Source: Cryptomeria japonica
Taxonomy: Eukaryota; Streptophyta; Pinopsida; Cupressales; Cupressaceae
Assembly (NCBI RefSeq): GCF_030272615.1
Contig: NC_081405.1
Span: 159,112,317-159,176,316 of the forward strand
Length of the DNA stretch: 64,000 nucleotides
Direction: 5' to 3'
The stretch's first letter is position 1. The number at the start of each line of letters is the position of its first letter. The notes under the pieces were generated by a model. That model did no database searches. It saw nothing but the letters and a program-made list of their open reading frames with translations, and was not told the origin of the DNA. The position numbers and the translations under genes are program-made. This document shows, in pieces, positions 23,338 to 34,660 of this stretch.

Positions 23338-24119
23338 TGTTAGTTTTAAGCAATCAGATGTTAATCTTAAATAATCAGGTTATAACAGAACAGTAACAAC
23401 AATGAAAACACAAGACAAGACACACCAATACCCTGGGAAAACCTCCCTCTTGGAGGTGAAAAGCCCAGCGACAAAGTACAATATGTATTATCTCAAATGT
23501 AGGCAATTACAAGGCAAGTGAACTTATCTCAGGCTGCTGTCCAATCAGCAGGTTAGCAGATCTGAATTTCTCTTTATATAACAATGAAGATTGCAACCCT
23601 TATCAGCAGCATATGACTAAGGAAGATCAACATCAAATTCGCACAAGGCGAGTCTTCATTAACTTCGCAAGATGATCTTGATAGCATCACCTAACAGCTA
23701 GCCTTAATAACTTCACACAGTAGATGAGAAGCAAGTTCGCACAAGAGAGAGAGAGATTGCCAATATTGGAGAGCAGATTACATGTGATGAAGAAGATGAT
23801 AATGACTTCATTTGCTGTTGGTTTTATATCCAACCTTTGGCGCCAATACCCCAAGTCAGCTTGCGTATTTATTTATTTAAATTGCATTGTTATTTTACAA
23901 GTTACATTTACTTGCCTCCACGTTACATGTTTGGGTCCAGCCCAAAATTACATTTGCTTGCCTCCATGTTACATGTTTGGGTCCAGCCCAAGAATACATT
24001 TATTTGTCTCCACGTTACATGATTGGGTCCAGCCCGAATTACATGAGAGATAATACATTTGTCTTTGACAACATTAAAGTGCAATAGTCAGGTATCCGAG
24101 CTAGCTATTAATTTCAACA
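23338..24119 (-). repeat. 5' LTR of the inner copia
   Basis: TGTTAGTTTTAAG to TTTCAACA, 782 bp, highly similar to 17741-18524. The same three tandem ~50-bp foldback units lie at about 23895-24045. Confidence 0.92.
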
Positions 24120-24244
24120 CAGATGAACAAACTGCAGATATCCTCACCAAGCCTCTTTCCAGAATAAAGTTTGCATACTTTCGAGGTAAGTTTGGTATGG
24201 TAGAAAATGTAGCCCTAGCTGAGATTGAGTCTCAACAACATTGA
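24120..24244 (+). pseudogene. Outer copia RNase H C-terminus, resumed after inner insertion
   Basis: Reads TDEQTADILTKPLSRIKFAY, FRGKFGMVENVALAEIESQQ and a stop. This is the standard C-terminus of copia pol and follows directly, in sense, from the frame cut at 17740. Confidence 0.88.
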
Positions 24245-25157
24245 TTTGTTTTAATAGTAGTAATGTATTCTTTAAGATGTTTAAAGTGTAAAATCTTATT
24301 ATGCAATCTTATTAATTTGATATGGTTCATGATTAGTGTCATGTGTGTGACTCCATGAAAACATTGGTTCAGTGCTTGATGAGCCCTTGTGAACATTATT
24401 GTGAGGTGACGATCTCTCAATAGTGAACACTTGTACATCTGATCATTATCGTAAGGTGATGATCTTACGAAATTGATTGATCATACCATTATGATGGATA
24501 TCATGGGACGTGATATCTATGGATATGTCATAATGGTTTATATCTCTAGGAGTAATATCTATGGATATGTCATAATGGTGGGTATCATGAGACGTGATAT
24601 CCATGGATAAGCCATAATGGTGGATATTACATAAAGAGATATTCATGGTGGATTTCATGCGACGTGAAATCCGTGGACATACCATGTAGTAATATCTTTA
24701 GATATACTATGATGGTGGATATCATGAGACGTGATATCCGTATACAAGCCTTAATGGTGGATATTACGTGAGAAGATATCTTTATTTAAGCCATAATGGT
24801 GGATATCACGTGAGGTGATATCTATGGATAAGCCATGATGGTTGATATCATGGTGAGGTGATATCTATTCTTACACCACTCTCTGGGAGTAGCCATGGTG
24901 GATCCATCCTCTGGGAGTAGCTATGGTGGATGTCATGTAAGAGATTCCATGACTTAACACTTGTGTTTATTCACCCTCTGGGAGTAGCCATGGTGAACGT
25001 CATGATGAGATGACGACATCACGTTGAGTGATTCCGTGATGGGCACTTGTGTTCATTTGCTTTTCATACATGGGAGTGGCCATGATGGACCCATCCTCTG
25101 GGAGTAGCCATGATGGATGTCACTATGTGACTTAGACATCGAGAAGGATTCCTCTCT
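24245..25157 (+). other. Outer copia 3' non-coding region with two repeat arrays
   Basis: Non-coding between the pol stop and the polypurine tract. It contains a foldback array (24480-24890) and a CTCTGGGAGTAGCCATGGTGG-type repeat region (about 24870-25130). Confidence 0.8.
24480..24890 (+). repeat. Foldback repeat array before the PPT (outer copia)
   Basis: About nine diverged 40-50 bp units of the type CCATAATGGTGGATATCA...TGATATCC. The best units have 8-bp arms around a 7-nt spacer, for example GGATATCA/TGATATCC at 24717-24739. The unit at 24650-24672 has GGATTTCA/TGAAATCC, a paired change in both arms. Confidence 0.85.
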
Positions 25158-25170
25158 AGCTAAGAGGGAG
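25158..25170 (+). other. Polypurine tract of the outer copia
   Basis: GCTAAGAGGGAG immediately before the TG of the 3' LTR. Confidence 0.85.
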
Positions 25171-26158
25171 TGTTGATGTTTGTAGCTATGATCGAATTCC
25201 TTCTATGGGCCGATATAGCTAATATAATTGTCTAATTGGCCTATCGGCCTTAGACAATCATAGATCCAAAATTATATGTTTATAACTACATATTGATTTA
25301 AAAGGTGTGACATATAAGAAATATAATACGATTAGTTAGTGGTTTGTTAAGTGGCACCCAAACTTAGTATGCCTTGTATAAGTCGTGTTCCTTCATAAAG
25401 GGCCAACTCTTGGTGAAAGGGTGCAACACATATATATGCATAAGGTTCAGTCTCATTCAGGATGATGAATTGAATAGAAGGGAAAAAGCAACTCGTCTAC
25501 ATCTACAGCCCGTGCATTGTCTATAGCAGATCACCTTCTTATATTGCAGATCGAACACAATATATGTGCAGACCGAGTATTAGCAGAGCTGTGTGAATTC
25601 ATTAGCAGAGTAGATTAAGGCAAGACTAATCATACACATATGAGAAGAAGAAGATTGTATATTACCTGAAGTGCAGATCGAACACATATCATTGTTTCCC
25701 AGACTCGGACTCGGCTTTGACTTGGCAAGGCTGACTCGGCTCGTGACTCGGCAACGATTCGGCAAAATAAGAAAACCCTTGAAATTTAGAGATTTTTAAT
25801 GATTTAAAACTTGTTTCATACACCCATTATTGAATTAAGCTTAAAGACACTATAACATTATCAAATAGAAGCTAATTTGATCACATACATAAACATACAT
25901 CCATCACATGCGTAGAAATGTAAATTGTAGCTGAAAGAGTTAGAAAACATAGATATATAGAGTTATAAATGTTGTCCAATGTATATAAAATCCATGACTT
26001 CAAATGTTCCCAAACATATATGTAACTGTAAAGTGTAAACAAAAACAAGTCTATGGCTCAGGCTCTGGCTCAGCCTTGTCTATCTGCCTCCTAGAAAGGC
26101 GTCTAAGGTAGGTCCTGGATGATTGAGTAGCCATAGTCTCTCCCTGTGATGTGCCAGT

Positions 26159-28927
26159 CTAAGTAACCATAGGTGCTGTGCCTAATCGTGCTCTATCCTC
26201 CTCCTTTGCCATAGCCACAGCCTCAGCCTCTCTGTCTGCCTGGTCAACCCACTCAAGGTCCTCATTAGTGAAGACTAGATCGGTGGACTCAGTGAGCCAA
26301 TTGGACTCGGGGTCGACTTCCTCTAGAGTGATCGGAGAGGAGTCAGCGTCCAAAATTTGTTTGGTCCTGAGACGGAGGTTGTAATGAACAAAGACTAGAT
26401 CATTCAACCTCTCCACAGACAATCTATTTTGCCTCTTCGAGTGGATGTGCTCGAACATGCTCCAGTTGCGCTCACATCCAGAAGCGCTGCATGGCTGGCT
26501 CAATATGCGGATGGCAATTTTTTGAAGGTTTGGGGTTGAATGCCCAAACATTTGCCACCATCTATCTGAGATAAGGAAAAGAAAAAAACATTAGTCTCAT
26601 TTCCAACTTTAAAGGTAGATTATAAAATGAAAAATTAAAATGCACGTCATAAACTTTAGAATTTTCTACCTGGTTGCAATTTTGTCCGACCTTCTTTGCA
26701 CAATTGGCTGGCAAAGAACGCCCCTACTGCATTATTAAATGCATCCATCTCGAGCAGTGTAGCTGTGGTATCAGTGTCCATCCGTTGTACTACTGAATAT
26801 AGCCCGCTAAGAACCTACTCATCCGCTTTGAAATCAGCATGGAAACAAAATGATGGATTGAGATAATAAGCTGCTGCATGGATGGGCCTATGAAGTTGGT
26901 TATGCCATCTTCTATCAATTATGTCCCAAATGGGCCTATACTTATCCTCAACTCCAGCATATATAGATCTAATGGCCTCCTTGGCCCTATCCATGCCCTC
27001 ATATATGTAGCCCATAGCGGGCTTCTCCCCATCAACAACTCGTAGGAGAACTACTAGGGGCTCAGTGACCTGCAAATAATGTTAAACAAAAATAGTTAAG
27101 TCACAAGTGTGCATGAAAATAAGAAAAATTGCAAAGTTGCACAATGCAAACAAAACAAAAATATGCATATAAATTTATAAAATTACCTGTACGATCTCTG
27201 CACAAGGGGTCCAAAAACTTGGCTCATCAAAAATGCAATCTGCTACATCCATCCCTGCAGTGGTTGTAGCATAGGATGAGGAAGTCCACTCCTCACCAAC
27301 AAACATGTGCCTCAAAGATGGCTTTGATTTTATCGAGGATTTCAATGTGAGGAAATTCGAGGCAAATCTCGTTATACCAGGATGAGCCAACTCCCTTTCC
27401 CCCGTGTATTGCCTCATAATGCTAAGGACCAATGCATGATTGTAAATAAATTTGCATATATTCTTGGCCCTTTCAACGCATTCTTTCACCCATCCAAGCT
27501 TACCTATATCCTCCAGCATGAGGTCAAGGCAATGGGCCGCACATGGAGACCAAAAGATTTTGGGTGCCTCTCCATCAAAAGTTTTCCTGCAACAATTTTA
27601 AATTAGTTAAAGAATTAGATGTGATAAGTATCAAGAAATTTTACCATTAATATTTAAAAGTTAAAAACTTAAAAGTTTAAAAGTTAAAACTTAAAACTTA
27701 AAAAAAAACTTTTAAAGTTTACCTGCAGCAACATAACTTGTTGCATTATCCGTCACCACTTGCACCACATTTTCTTCCCCCACCTCATGTATAACTTCCT
27801 CAATAGCCTCACACAAGTATGCCACATTTTTGACATGTGAGGAAGCATCAATGGACTTCAAAAACATGGTGGATCCTGAAAATAAAACAAATCAATTATC
27901 AATAAATTAGAATGTAAATTATTCAATTTCAATCACAATGCATTTAGAGAAGTAAAATGATCAATCACCTCCGCTGGAAACAAGAAAATTTAGGAGTGTT
28001 CTATTCCTCCTATCAGTCCAACCATCTATCATGATGGTGCAACCCTTGTGGCTCCAAGATTGGCGGTACTCCTCTAGGTCAACTTTCATATCTTCCACCA
28101 TTTCCAACAAGAGAGGGCCACTCAACTCAGTATCACTAAGGGCTTTCAACCCCGCCCCACAAATGTTTACTTCATCAATCATGCCTTGCCAATAAGGAGA
28201 CCTGTCACAAATTGAAATAGATTAAATAAGAAAAGTTCAATATCAATTTCAATTTTCAACTTCAAACCATAAAATTTTAAATTTTAATTTAAAAAAATCA
28301 AATAAAAAAGTACTTGGCTGCAATAAATGGAATGTTGCAGAAGTACCAAAACTTGCAAATTGCTTTTCTTCCTGCATCATGGACCTCCTTGTTCCAAGAC
28401 ATGCTCTCAAGCGAGCGGTGTGCGCCAGGAGTAGTGCATGGTACAAAAAAATTGTCTATCTTGGATTTTCGCACTCTAGGATCAAAAGTGTGACTAGTAG
28501 GAGCAGAAATAGAAGTACTAGCACTAGCAGAAGCACTAGGACGAAGGGAGGCATAGAAGAACCCTCTCCAACACAAGCTATGGATGCAGCTATGGATGCG
28601 GATGCGGGTGTGGGTGGAGGGGAACCAATATGACATAACTCCTCTCTTTGTTTTTTTTTTGTTTGCTTATGTATTTCAAAATTTTCTAATTGGACGAAAC
28701 AAAAATGGACTTCTTTGGGAGGTGCCTCGGTACAAGGCTCAGTATCATGACCACGTATGCCAGCAATATTATATTCAATCTATTTATCCCCCCATGGTTA
28801 ATTTCCTTACAAAAATACACTTGGTTTGATTTCTTTGTCTACCAGAGAATTCTTCAGTGTATTTCCATGCCTCATCTTTTTGACCATGTTTCCTAGGCTT
28901 AGGTTGTGGAGGATTAGGATGAGCCAT
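26159..28927 (-). pseudogene. hAT-A transposase gene (about six exons)
   Basis: The minus-strand start MAHPNPPQPKPRKHGQKDEA is at 28927, followed by a degraded BED-finger region and a segment with frameshifts to about 28300. The DUF659 block is at 28199-27964 (YRQSWSHKGCTIMIDGWTDR). Then come VKNVAYLCEAIEEVIHEVGE and VVQVVTDNATSYVAA (27880-27720), FWSPCAAHCLDLMLEDIGKL with RFASNFLTLKSS (27591-27184), and RPIWDIIDRRWHNQLHRPIH with AAYYLNP (27070-26690). The last exon carries the hAT C-terminal dimerisation domain, QPCSASGCERNWSMFEHIHS and KRQNRLSVERLNDLVFVHYN (26551-26159). Splice sites fit between blocks. At least one stop (26814) and frameshifts in exon 1 indicate an inactive copy. Confidence 0.85.
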
Positions 28928-28929
28928 TA

Positions 28930-29811
28930 GGAAAAAAAAATGTTTTCAAAATGTGAGGGCTGCTGCAATAAGACAATTTTACAAATCACCATTTGAGCAT
29001 TGTGTTTTACAAAGTTTTAAATTTAAACTAACTAAAAAAAATCAGCAAAGACTAATCTGTGCATTGTGTTTTTTCTTGAAAATTCTCAAATTTCAAAGAA
29101 AGAAATTAAGAATTGAGAAAAATCAGCAAACCCTAGATTTCTTTTAGAAAAAATTGTAAATAAATGTATACAATTTTTTCAAAAAAAAAATCTAGGGTTT
29201 GCTATGCTATTGTTCTATTTATCTCATTGTGATTGAAGTATGCAATATAGATTTGGAAAGTTGAACTTAAAAAAAAAATAACAAAATGGAAAATCTATAA
29301 ATATAGAAAAAAAACCAATATAATCAATAAAAATTAACACTTACCTCTTTCAAATTTGTTGAGAAGTGTTTGAAATGAGCTTCTATGGACTCCTTGATGC
29401 TCAATGCAACTGTCGTGCTGCCTCAATGTGATTTGTGCAAGCTTTTCACCTCTTCCTCTCAGCTGGTTGCAAAACTATGGCTTCCTATTTTTCTCTCTTC
29501 CTCTTTTTTTCCCTCTCTTCCACTCATAAAAGTGAATGCCAATCCCTTTTAGGGTTATAAGAAAGGGAAATAGCAAAAAAAATCATTAAAAAATGTTATG
29601 TTTTTTTTGTTTTTTTGACTGCACTTTTTTAAGTGACGTCGACCGGGTCACTACCTTCGGACTCGGCGAGTCAAGGAGTGACTTGCTGACTTGGCAAGTC
29701 AAGCGAGTCACACCCCCTGACCCGTCCGAGCTCGAGTGAGGGTCACCGTGACCTGGCAGGGGTCACCCGACCCGCTGACTCGCATGACTTGCCGTGAGTC
29801 ACGAAACTTTG
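28930..29811. other. hAT-A 5' non-coding and subterminal region
   Basis: AT-rich leader, then from about 29630 a GC-rich subterminal zone with many GACTCG/CGAGTC and GACCCG words in both orientations. Confidence 0.6.
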
Positions 29812-30199
29812 GGGCAGATTAATCAGTGATTACATTGCAGAGTTATTTGAGAAGTTTGAATCAACTGCCTTGTACATTCGGCTTCTTACAGCAGTTCAAT
29901 TTGCATCTCCTTCAGTCTAAAGTAACTGGATCCATCTATAAGCTTCAAGGAGTGAAGCAATTCACATTGGTCTTTATACTTGATCATTGTAACATCATCT
30001 TACTATTCATATTTAATATATATATATATATATATATTAGAGATATAATTTCCGTGCTCGGGGGAGACGATAATAGTATATCGTCTATGGTTGGGAGGGC
30101 AACAATGATGTGAATCATTGCCCGTGGTTAATCGAGCACACCCTATGATTACTGTGCATGGTCATCTTCTTGTGATCCTAGTATTGTAACAATTCAACA

Positions 30200-30204
30200 C
30201 CTAG
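30200..30204. repeat. Target-site duplication of the outer copia (right)
   Basis: CCTAG, identical to 15012-15016. Confidence 0.9.
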
Positions 30205-30903
30205 GTTGCTGAGACACGATTTGCATCACATACAATAATGTTGAGACGTCTTTTGAAGGTGAAAGAGGCATTGAGTGCCATGGTTATTAGTAACCAATGG
30301 AGTATTTGGAAGCAATCAAATTCAATGAGGGCCCAAAAGGTTAGGGATTTGATCTTCTATCTCAATTGGTGGGATAATTTGGAATATATATTGAATTTCA
30401 CCGAGCCTATCATGAGTATGCTCATGTATACTGATATAGATGCAGCATTTTTGGGGGAAGTCTATGATGGCATGGAAACCATGATTGAGAAAATCAAAGT
30501 CATAATAGAAAAAAGAGACAAGGACCCCCAAGAAGCATTTTTCAAAAGGGTGGAACAAATCATTCATCATTGGTGGAACAAGACGACCATGCCATTGCAC
30601 CTCCTTGCACATGCTTTATCTCCCATGTACTATAGCAATGAAGTACTTTCTTTGGTAGGGAGAACTAAACCATGTAGAGATCTTGAAGTTGCTGCTGGGT
30701 ACGAGCGGACATTTGCTAGACTCTACAGTGATCCTAAAGTGGTGGATAGTGTTAGGAAAGAGTTTGGTTTGTTTGTCTCAGGAAGAAGTCATAGTCCTTG
30801 TGCCGTTAATGACTAATCTAAAATGGATAGAGTTACATGGTGGTACCTCCATGGTCAATATTTTATGTTCCTCCAACCTCTTGCAATCAAGATATTATCA
30901 CAA
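30205..30903 (+). pseudogene. hAT-B transposase exon 2
   Basis: Begins GTT GCT GAG ACA CGA directly after the AG acceptor. It reads VAETRFASHTIMLRRLLKVK, the R-F/W block of hAT transposases, then QWSIWKQSNSMRAQKVRDLI, FTEPIMSMLMYTD, HHWWNKTTMPLHLLAHALSP and YYSNEV. After a frameshift near 30815 it gives VTWWYLHGQYFMFLQPLAIK and ILSQ before a GTATG donor. This is the RNase H-fold C-terminal part with the insertion domain. It pairs with exon 1 at 13752-14916. Confidence 0.83.
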
Positions 30904-31040
30904 GTATGTTTTTTTAATTTTTACTTCTAAATATTAACATTTGTATTGCAGACTTTGGCTTTTAAGTTTTTAACATTCTTTAATTTATTTTGCATTTTTT
31001 TAATTTTAAGTTTTGTTAGTTTTCTCTCCAATTTTAATAG

Positions 31041-31406
31041 GTTGCAAGGTCTTCCGCTGCTAAACAGAATTGGAGTAAATACTCCTTTATCCACTCAGTG
31101 AAGCATAACCGATTGGCTTCAAAAAGAGCAGAAGACTTGGTTTATATTCTTTCCAATTTGTGTCTTCTAACACATAAGGGACAGCAATACAAGGAAGGGG
31201 CAATGAAACTTTGGGATGTAACCCCTGAGTGTACCAACTTGGATGCAACTGTTGACGATCTGGTTAGAGTCACTTTAAATGATGATGATGAGATACCTAT
31301 AGCTGATGGAGCTAGTGGGAGTGGCACTTTTTTGGGTTCAAATATTTTTGAATTTGAACTTGGAGCAAATGATGATGATCTTGATCTAGATCCTTTTGAT
31401 GATTGA
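31041..31406 (+). pseudogene. hAT-B transposase exon 3 (dimerisation domain and acidic tail)
   Basis: Follows a TTTTAATAG acceptor. Reads VARSSAAKQNWSKYSFIHSV and KHNRLASKRAEDLVYILSNL, the hAT-C dimerisation domain. An acidic tail ends in FELGANDDDLDLDPFDD and a TGA at 31404-31406. The frame is open throughout. Confidence 0.85.
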
Positions 31407-31796
31407 TGAACATTGAAGATAGAAGACAATTATTATTTTTGATTGTCAATTTTGTAATTGTAATGATTTTCATTTGAATCATGAACCTGGACATATATGA
31501 ATCTATGATACATTGATATATATTATATGGCATATGAGTATATGACATAATATGATATTATTGAAATTCTGAACTATCAATTGAATTGGCATTTGGCATT
31601 GATCAATGATGAAGTAAAATACTATTAAATGTATTTAGATTTGTAATTTTGTATATTTCTTTAAATTTTTGCATATAATATGTATACACACACACACATG
31701 TACGGACAAACCCAAAAGGCAAAAAAAACAATTTTAGAATCCACGAACTGGGTTTGTGTTGTCGAACCTGCTCTCGAACCCAAACTGGTAACTTAG
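31407..31796 (+). other. hAT-B 3' untranslated end
   Basis: AT-rich, with a short (CA)n run at about 31687-31698. The probable right inverted end is GAACCCAAACTG near 31776-31787. Confidence 0.55.
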
Positions 31797-32299
31797 ATTT
31801 CAGGGTTTTGGGTAGTTCTTGCTTTGTTTAGCAAAAGGCTATTTTTAGCACTTGGTCTTGGTCTCAACTCCGTCCTAACTTCCAGAACAGAGGTTTCTAG
31901 TTTGGTCTTGGTGAGCTAAAGTGCCTTTTCCAAGGTTATTAAATTTATTTCCTAAGTTGTTATAAAGTCACTTTATAAGGCAAACACCCCTTGTGTTCCT
32001 AGTAACACAATGTTGTTTTTTAAAAGAGGGCTAGTTATAAAGTGGAAGATGTTTTATTTTAAAAAAAATGAGTCCTTTAATATTTTGGACTTCACATTGG
32101 GAGACTAAAAAGTGATTTTATTTAATCCCACATGGCTTGGTGAAGAGGGTTGAATTTCTTGGGAAAGATATTAAAGCAATTTTGTGGAGCTGATTCCTTA
32201 TGCTTGGTTGGAGATTGTTTAGAATTTGTTTGCTGGAGATTATTTCTCAGAGCTTTGTGAAGACAAAACCCCTCAGGAGCAACATTCTTCATGCTGTTG
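31797..32299 (+). repeat. Right copy of the ~500-bp direct repeat
   Basis: Homologous to 12744-13246. Beyond 32299 this copy continues into AAAGCTATAATCTGGG, whereas the left copy is cut there by the hAT end. Confidence 0.8.
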
Positions 32300-34660
32300 A
32301 AAGCTATAATCTGGGATTCTGGAGAATCACTTGGTGCTTTCATACATGAAGTATAGCAGCATAGCTACATATTTTGATCATTCAGAGTTCAGATTTTAGA
32401 GGAATTTGCTCTGCATATCAGCTAAGGAGGAGGTCGACTTGAAGAGACATTTCACAGAGATTTTAGTTGTTGTTCTTACATTGTTGGTTGTCCCTTTTTT
32501 GTCTGGGTTGTACCATGTTTGGTTATTGATTTTCAAGCTGGGAGCTGGACGTTTGAGTTTAGAAGGAGCTGACTAGGGTTTGGGAGGCTGAAATAACTCT
32601 TATAAAAAATAATGTTTTCTGTTTGAAGACTATCCTAGCCAGCCTTACCATTTGCAAGACATTTTGAGGAAGACGATTAGGGTTTGGAGCTTGTTAAATG
32701 CAGATTTTGTGAACAGCAAGGACATTATCATTGCTGCAAGGACAAAATCAGTCTGAAAAAACTATAAAAAATCAGATCAGAATAGGGCTACTTATTACAG
32801 ACAATCTTTGTCAGTCCTATGGACCACCCTCATCACATAACTTCTAAGGCTGATTTTGATTGTTTGGGTTTTCTCAACTTTGTATCAATAGTCTACCCTT
32901 GTCTATAGAACTAGTGATCATTCTTCTACTGTTATATTTATGTTTGATTCCTGATTTCAATTTTTCTGGCTTCATTATTTGCTGGTATTTCCTTTGCTAT
33001 AAAAAATTGACAGTCTGTAGATTGAATGGGTACTAATTACTATCATGAAGTTTAACATCATAAATTATATATTTTTTCAACTGACTTTTAATTTATGCAC
33101 CACACTTTTTTTAACACCATATACCATATTTCTCAATACTCATCTATTGTCTTAAATGACATTTTGAAAAAAATTGTGAACATTTTCATTTTGGGTAAGT
33201 CATCATTATCCACCTCAGGACCATGAAAACCTTACGTTCTGAATAAAGTTGTTTTTCAACATCCAACATACAGGTAAATATATTCATATCGCTTGCTGAG
33301 GGTACATTATTGTAAACTTTCTTTAAATGAGTTCTATTTGTCAATCTTTATCAAAGAACTATTGTTTCAGCTTATTGTCAGCTGCGATTTTGAGTATCCT
33401 TGCCAAGTTCATCCTCCTGTTACAATTGTATATAGAGCTACCTTTCTCTTATTTTAGTCTTATGAGCTTGTTGTAAATTTTGGCTTTTGTTTATCATTTC
33501 TTGAATTCCTTGTCAAATTCTCATTTAATACCTTTCATATTTTCTTCTTATTAGCTTCAGGTTGATCGTACCATCATATTGTGTAAGCCTTGTAATGCAC
33601 TCGGAAAGTAACTTTTGCCACTTTATCATCTGTAATTTCATTGACCTCTAATAACTGTCTCAATTCAAATAATGAGAATTTGGGTCTTCATCATTTTTTG
33701 GGGTGAATTTTGGTGGCTTGGAAATCAATGACTGCTTGGGTTTCATTTTGCTTCTCTAGTGACCTTTGACTAATTTCAACAGTCCTTTTCAGAGGTAAAT
33801 GAACAATAATCGAGGTTCTCTTCCTATGCTCATTATATACTATCAGCTCTGAATCCTTCTTGGATACTGAGGTTGCCTCTACAGCAGCAAATTATCCCTT
33901 TTTTGAAGCATCTATGTGACCTTTGTGTGGAGAGAGTGTTAAATGAACTTCAGAAATTGGGATATGATTGTCAATACCCTTGGCACAATTCTTGTTCCAC
34001 AAGCAAGAAGATGTGCATACCTACCTTGGTTTTTATTGTTGATTTTTCCTACTGCTTGTTATAGAATCACTTCCTTGGAATTTGAAATTGTTATTCACAT
34101 ATATCAACATAAACTTAGTCTATAATCAAGCTGTGGTGTTGATGGTGTGCACCTGCTCCAAAGTGTTCTTAAATGGGTGAGGGTGATACACAACAGTCAT
34201 ACAAAGCCATGTAATGGCAGAAGTAAGCAACTAAATAACTGTTTGTATGAATCAAGATTTTGATTTGTATTTTTTTCAAGTCTTTTTGACAAGATCAACA
34301 TTCGACTCAAACTTCATTGTTACTGGTAATTACCAAATGCTGCCTACACCAGATCTTAATACCAGGGCTTGTGCCAATGTATGAGACTGGCATAAGTAAA
34401 TACATGTTGAGGGTTATTTGCAAAAGCATATATAACATTACTATAGGAGCTTTAATATATTTTATAGTATTATTAATCATGAAACTACACAATTTCCAAG
34501 ACAATCTCTTTACAAGCCAAGCATATATGAACATAGTATGGAAAGTGTCATCAAGGCAGTAATAGTAATGTTTTGTTAAGGATTTATAGTAGTATTCATG
34601 TATAAATTGTGCTGTCTTCTAAATTTTCACATATGGTTATGGGTGTTTATATTTTAGCAG
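32300..34660. other. Distal part of intron 1, no gene recognised
   Basis: T-rich DNA ending in the splice acceptor. A 62-codon frame at 33873-34064 has a protein-like middle (VERVLNELQKLGYDCQYPW) but no exon signals that I trust. Confidence 0.45.

Larger units (their letters stand above)
17741..24119 (-). mobile_element. Inner Ty1/copia LTR retrotransposon nested in the outer copia
   Basis: Full-length reverse-strand element. Its 5' LTR (by its own direction) is 23338-24119 and its 3' LTR is 17741-18524; the LTRs are about 783 bp and very similar. The primer-binding site lies just left of 23338 and the polypurine tract just right of 18524. Gag, protease, integrase, reverse transcriptase and RNase H follow in copia order on the minus strand. 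Outer-copia RNase H reads up to 17740 and continues at 24120, which proves nesting. No exact 5-bp target duplication is visible. It is inactivated by several stops and frameshifts and a 203-bp tandem duplication. Confidence 0.92.
25696..29811 (-). mobile_element. hAT DNA transposon (family A), near full length, reverse strand
   Basis: The left end (TTCCCAGACTCGGACTCGG) and right end (ACGAAACTTTG on plus) match the ends of the related copy at 52978-54403, which has a perfect 8-bp duplication. Here the first ~5 bases of the left end and the left duplication are missing. The right flank GGGCAGAT against GGCCAGAT in the intact LTR is what remains of the target. It holds a multi-exon transposase on the minus strand. 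Subterminal regions are dense in GACTCG/CGAGTC words, likely transposase binding sites. Confidence 0.85.
15017..30199 (+). mobile_element. Outer Ty1/copia LTR retrotransposon inserted in hAT-B
   Basis: The 5' LTR is at 15017-15976 and the 3' LTR starts at 25171 and ends at 30199, interrupted by a hAT element. Both LTRs start TGTTGATGTTTG and end ACAATTCAACA, and a perfect CCTAG duplication flanks the whole element. A tRNA-Met primer site follows the 5' LTR and a polypurine tract (AAGAGGGAG) precedes the 3' LTR. Without insertions the element is about 4.7 kb. Its internal region is heavily deleted: only the end of reverse transcriptase and RNase H is readable, with no complete gag or integrase. 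A second copia sits in its RNase H segment. Confidence 0.92.
25171..30199 (+). repeat. 3' LTR of the outer copia, split by a hAT element
   Basis: The LTR sequence runs 25171-25695, is interrupted by 25696-29811, and resumes at 29812-30199. The total LTR length is about 913 bp. Hairpin 1 is at 25227-25258 and the GACGATA/TATCGTC hairpin at 30066-30085. Confidence 0.9.
13241..31787 (+). mobile_element. hAT DNA transposon (family B), split by nested copia insertions
   Basis: The left end near CTGTTGGGCGAAC (13241) and the right end near GAACCCAAACTG (31787) form loosely matching inverted ends. Between them is a three-exon DUF659/hAT-C transposase on the plus strand: exon 1 before the copia insertion, exons 2 and 3 after it. 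Once 15017-30204 is removed the element is only about 3.4 kb, a normal size for an autonomous plant hAT. No matching 8-bp target duplication was found; instead ~500-bp direct repeats lie on both sides. The exact ends are uncertain. Confidence 0.65.
11110..34660 (+). other. BGAL17: Intron 1 of the BGAL17-like gene (about 23.55 kb)
   Basis: Starts GTGAGTG at 11110 and ends TTTATATTTTAGCAG at 34660. It holds a hAT element, two copia elements and a second hAT nested in one another (about 13.2-31.8 kb), plus flanking direct repeats. Without the 13.2-31.8 kb nest the intron would be about 5 kb. Confidence 0.6.

Noticed and set aside
28379..28633. Plus-strand Ser/Arg-rich open frame
   Set aside because: It is the antisense of the low-complexity segment of hAT-A transposase exon 1.
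33873..34064. Possible exon encoding VERVLNELQKLGYDCQYPW
   Set aside because: Vaguely like a plant DUF506 segment, but short, with no convincing splice sites or other family motifs.
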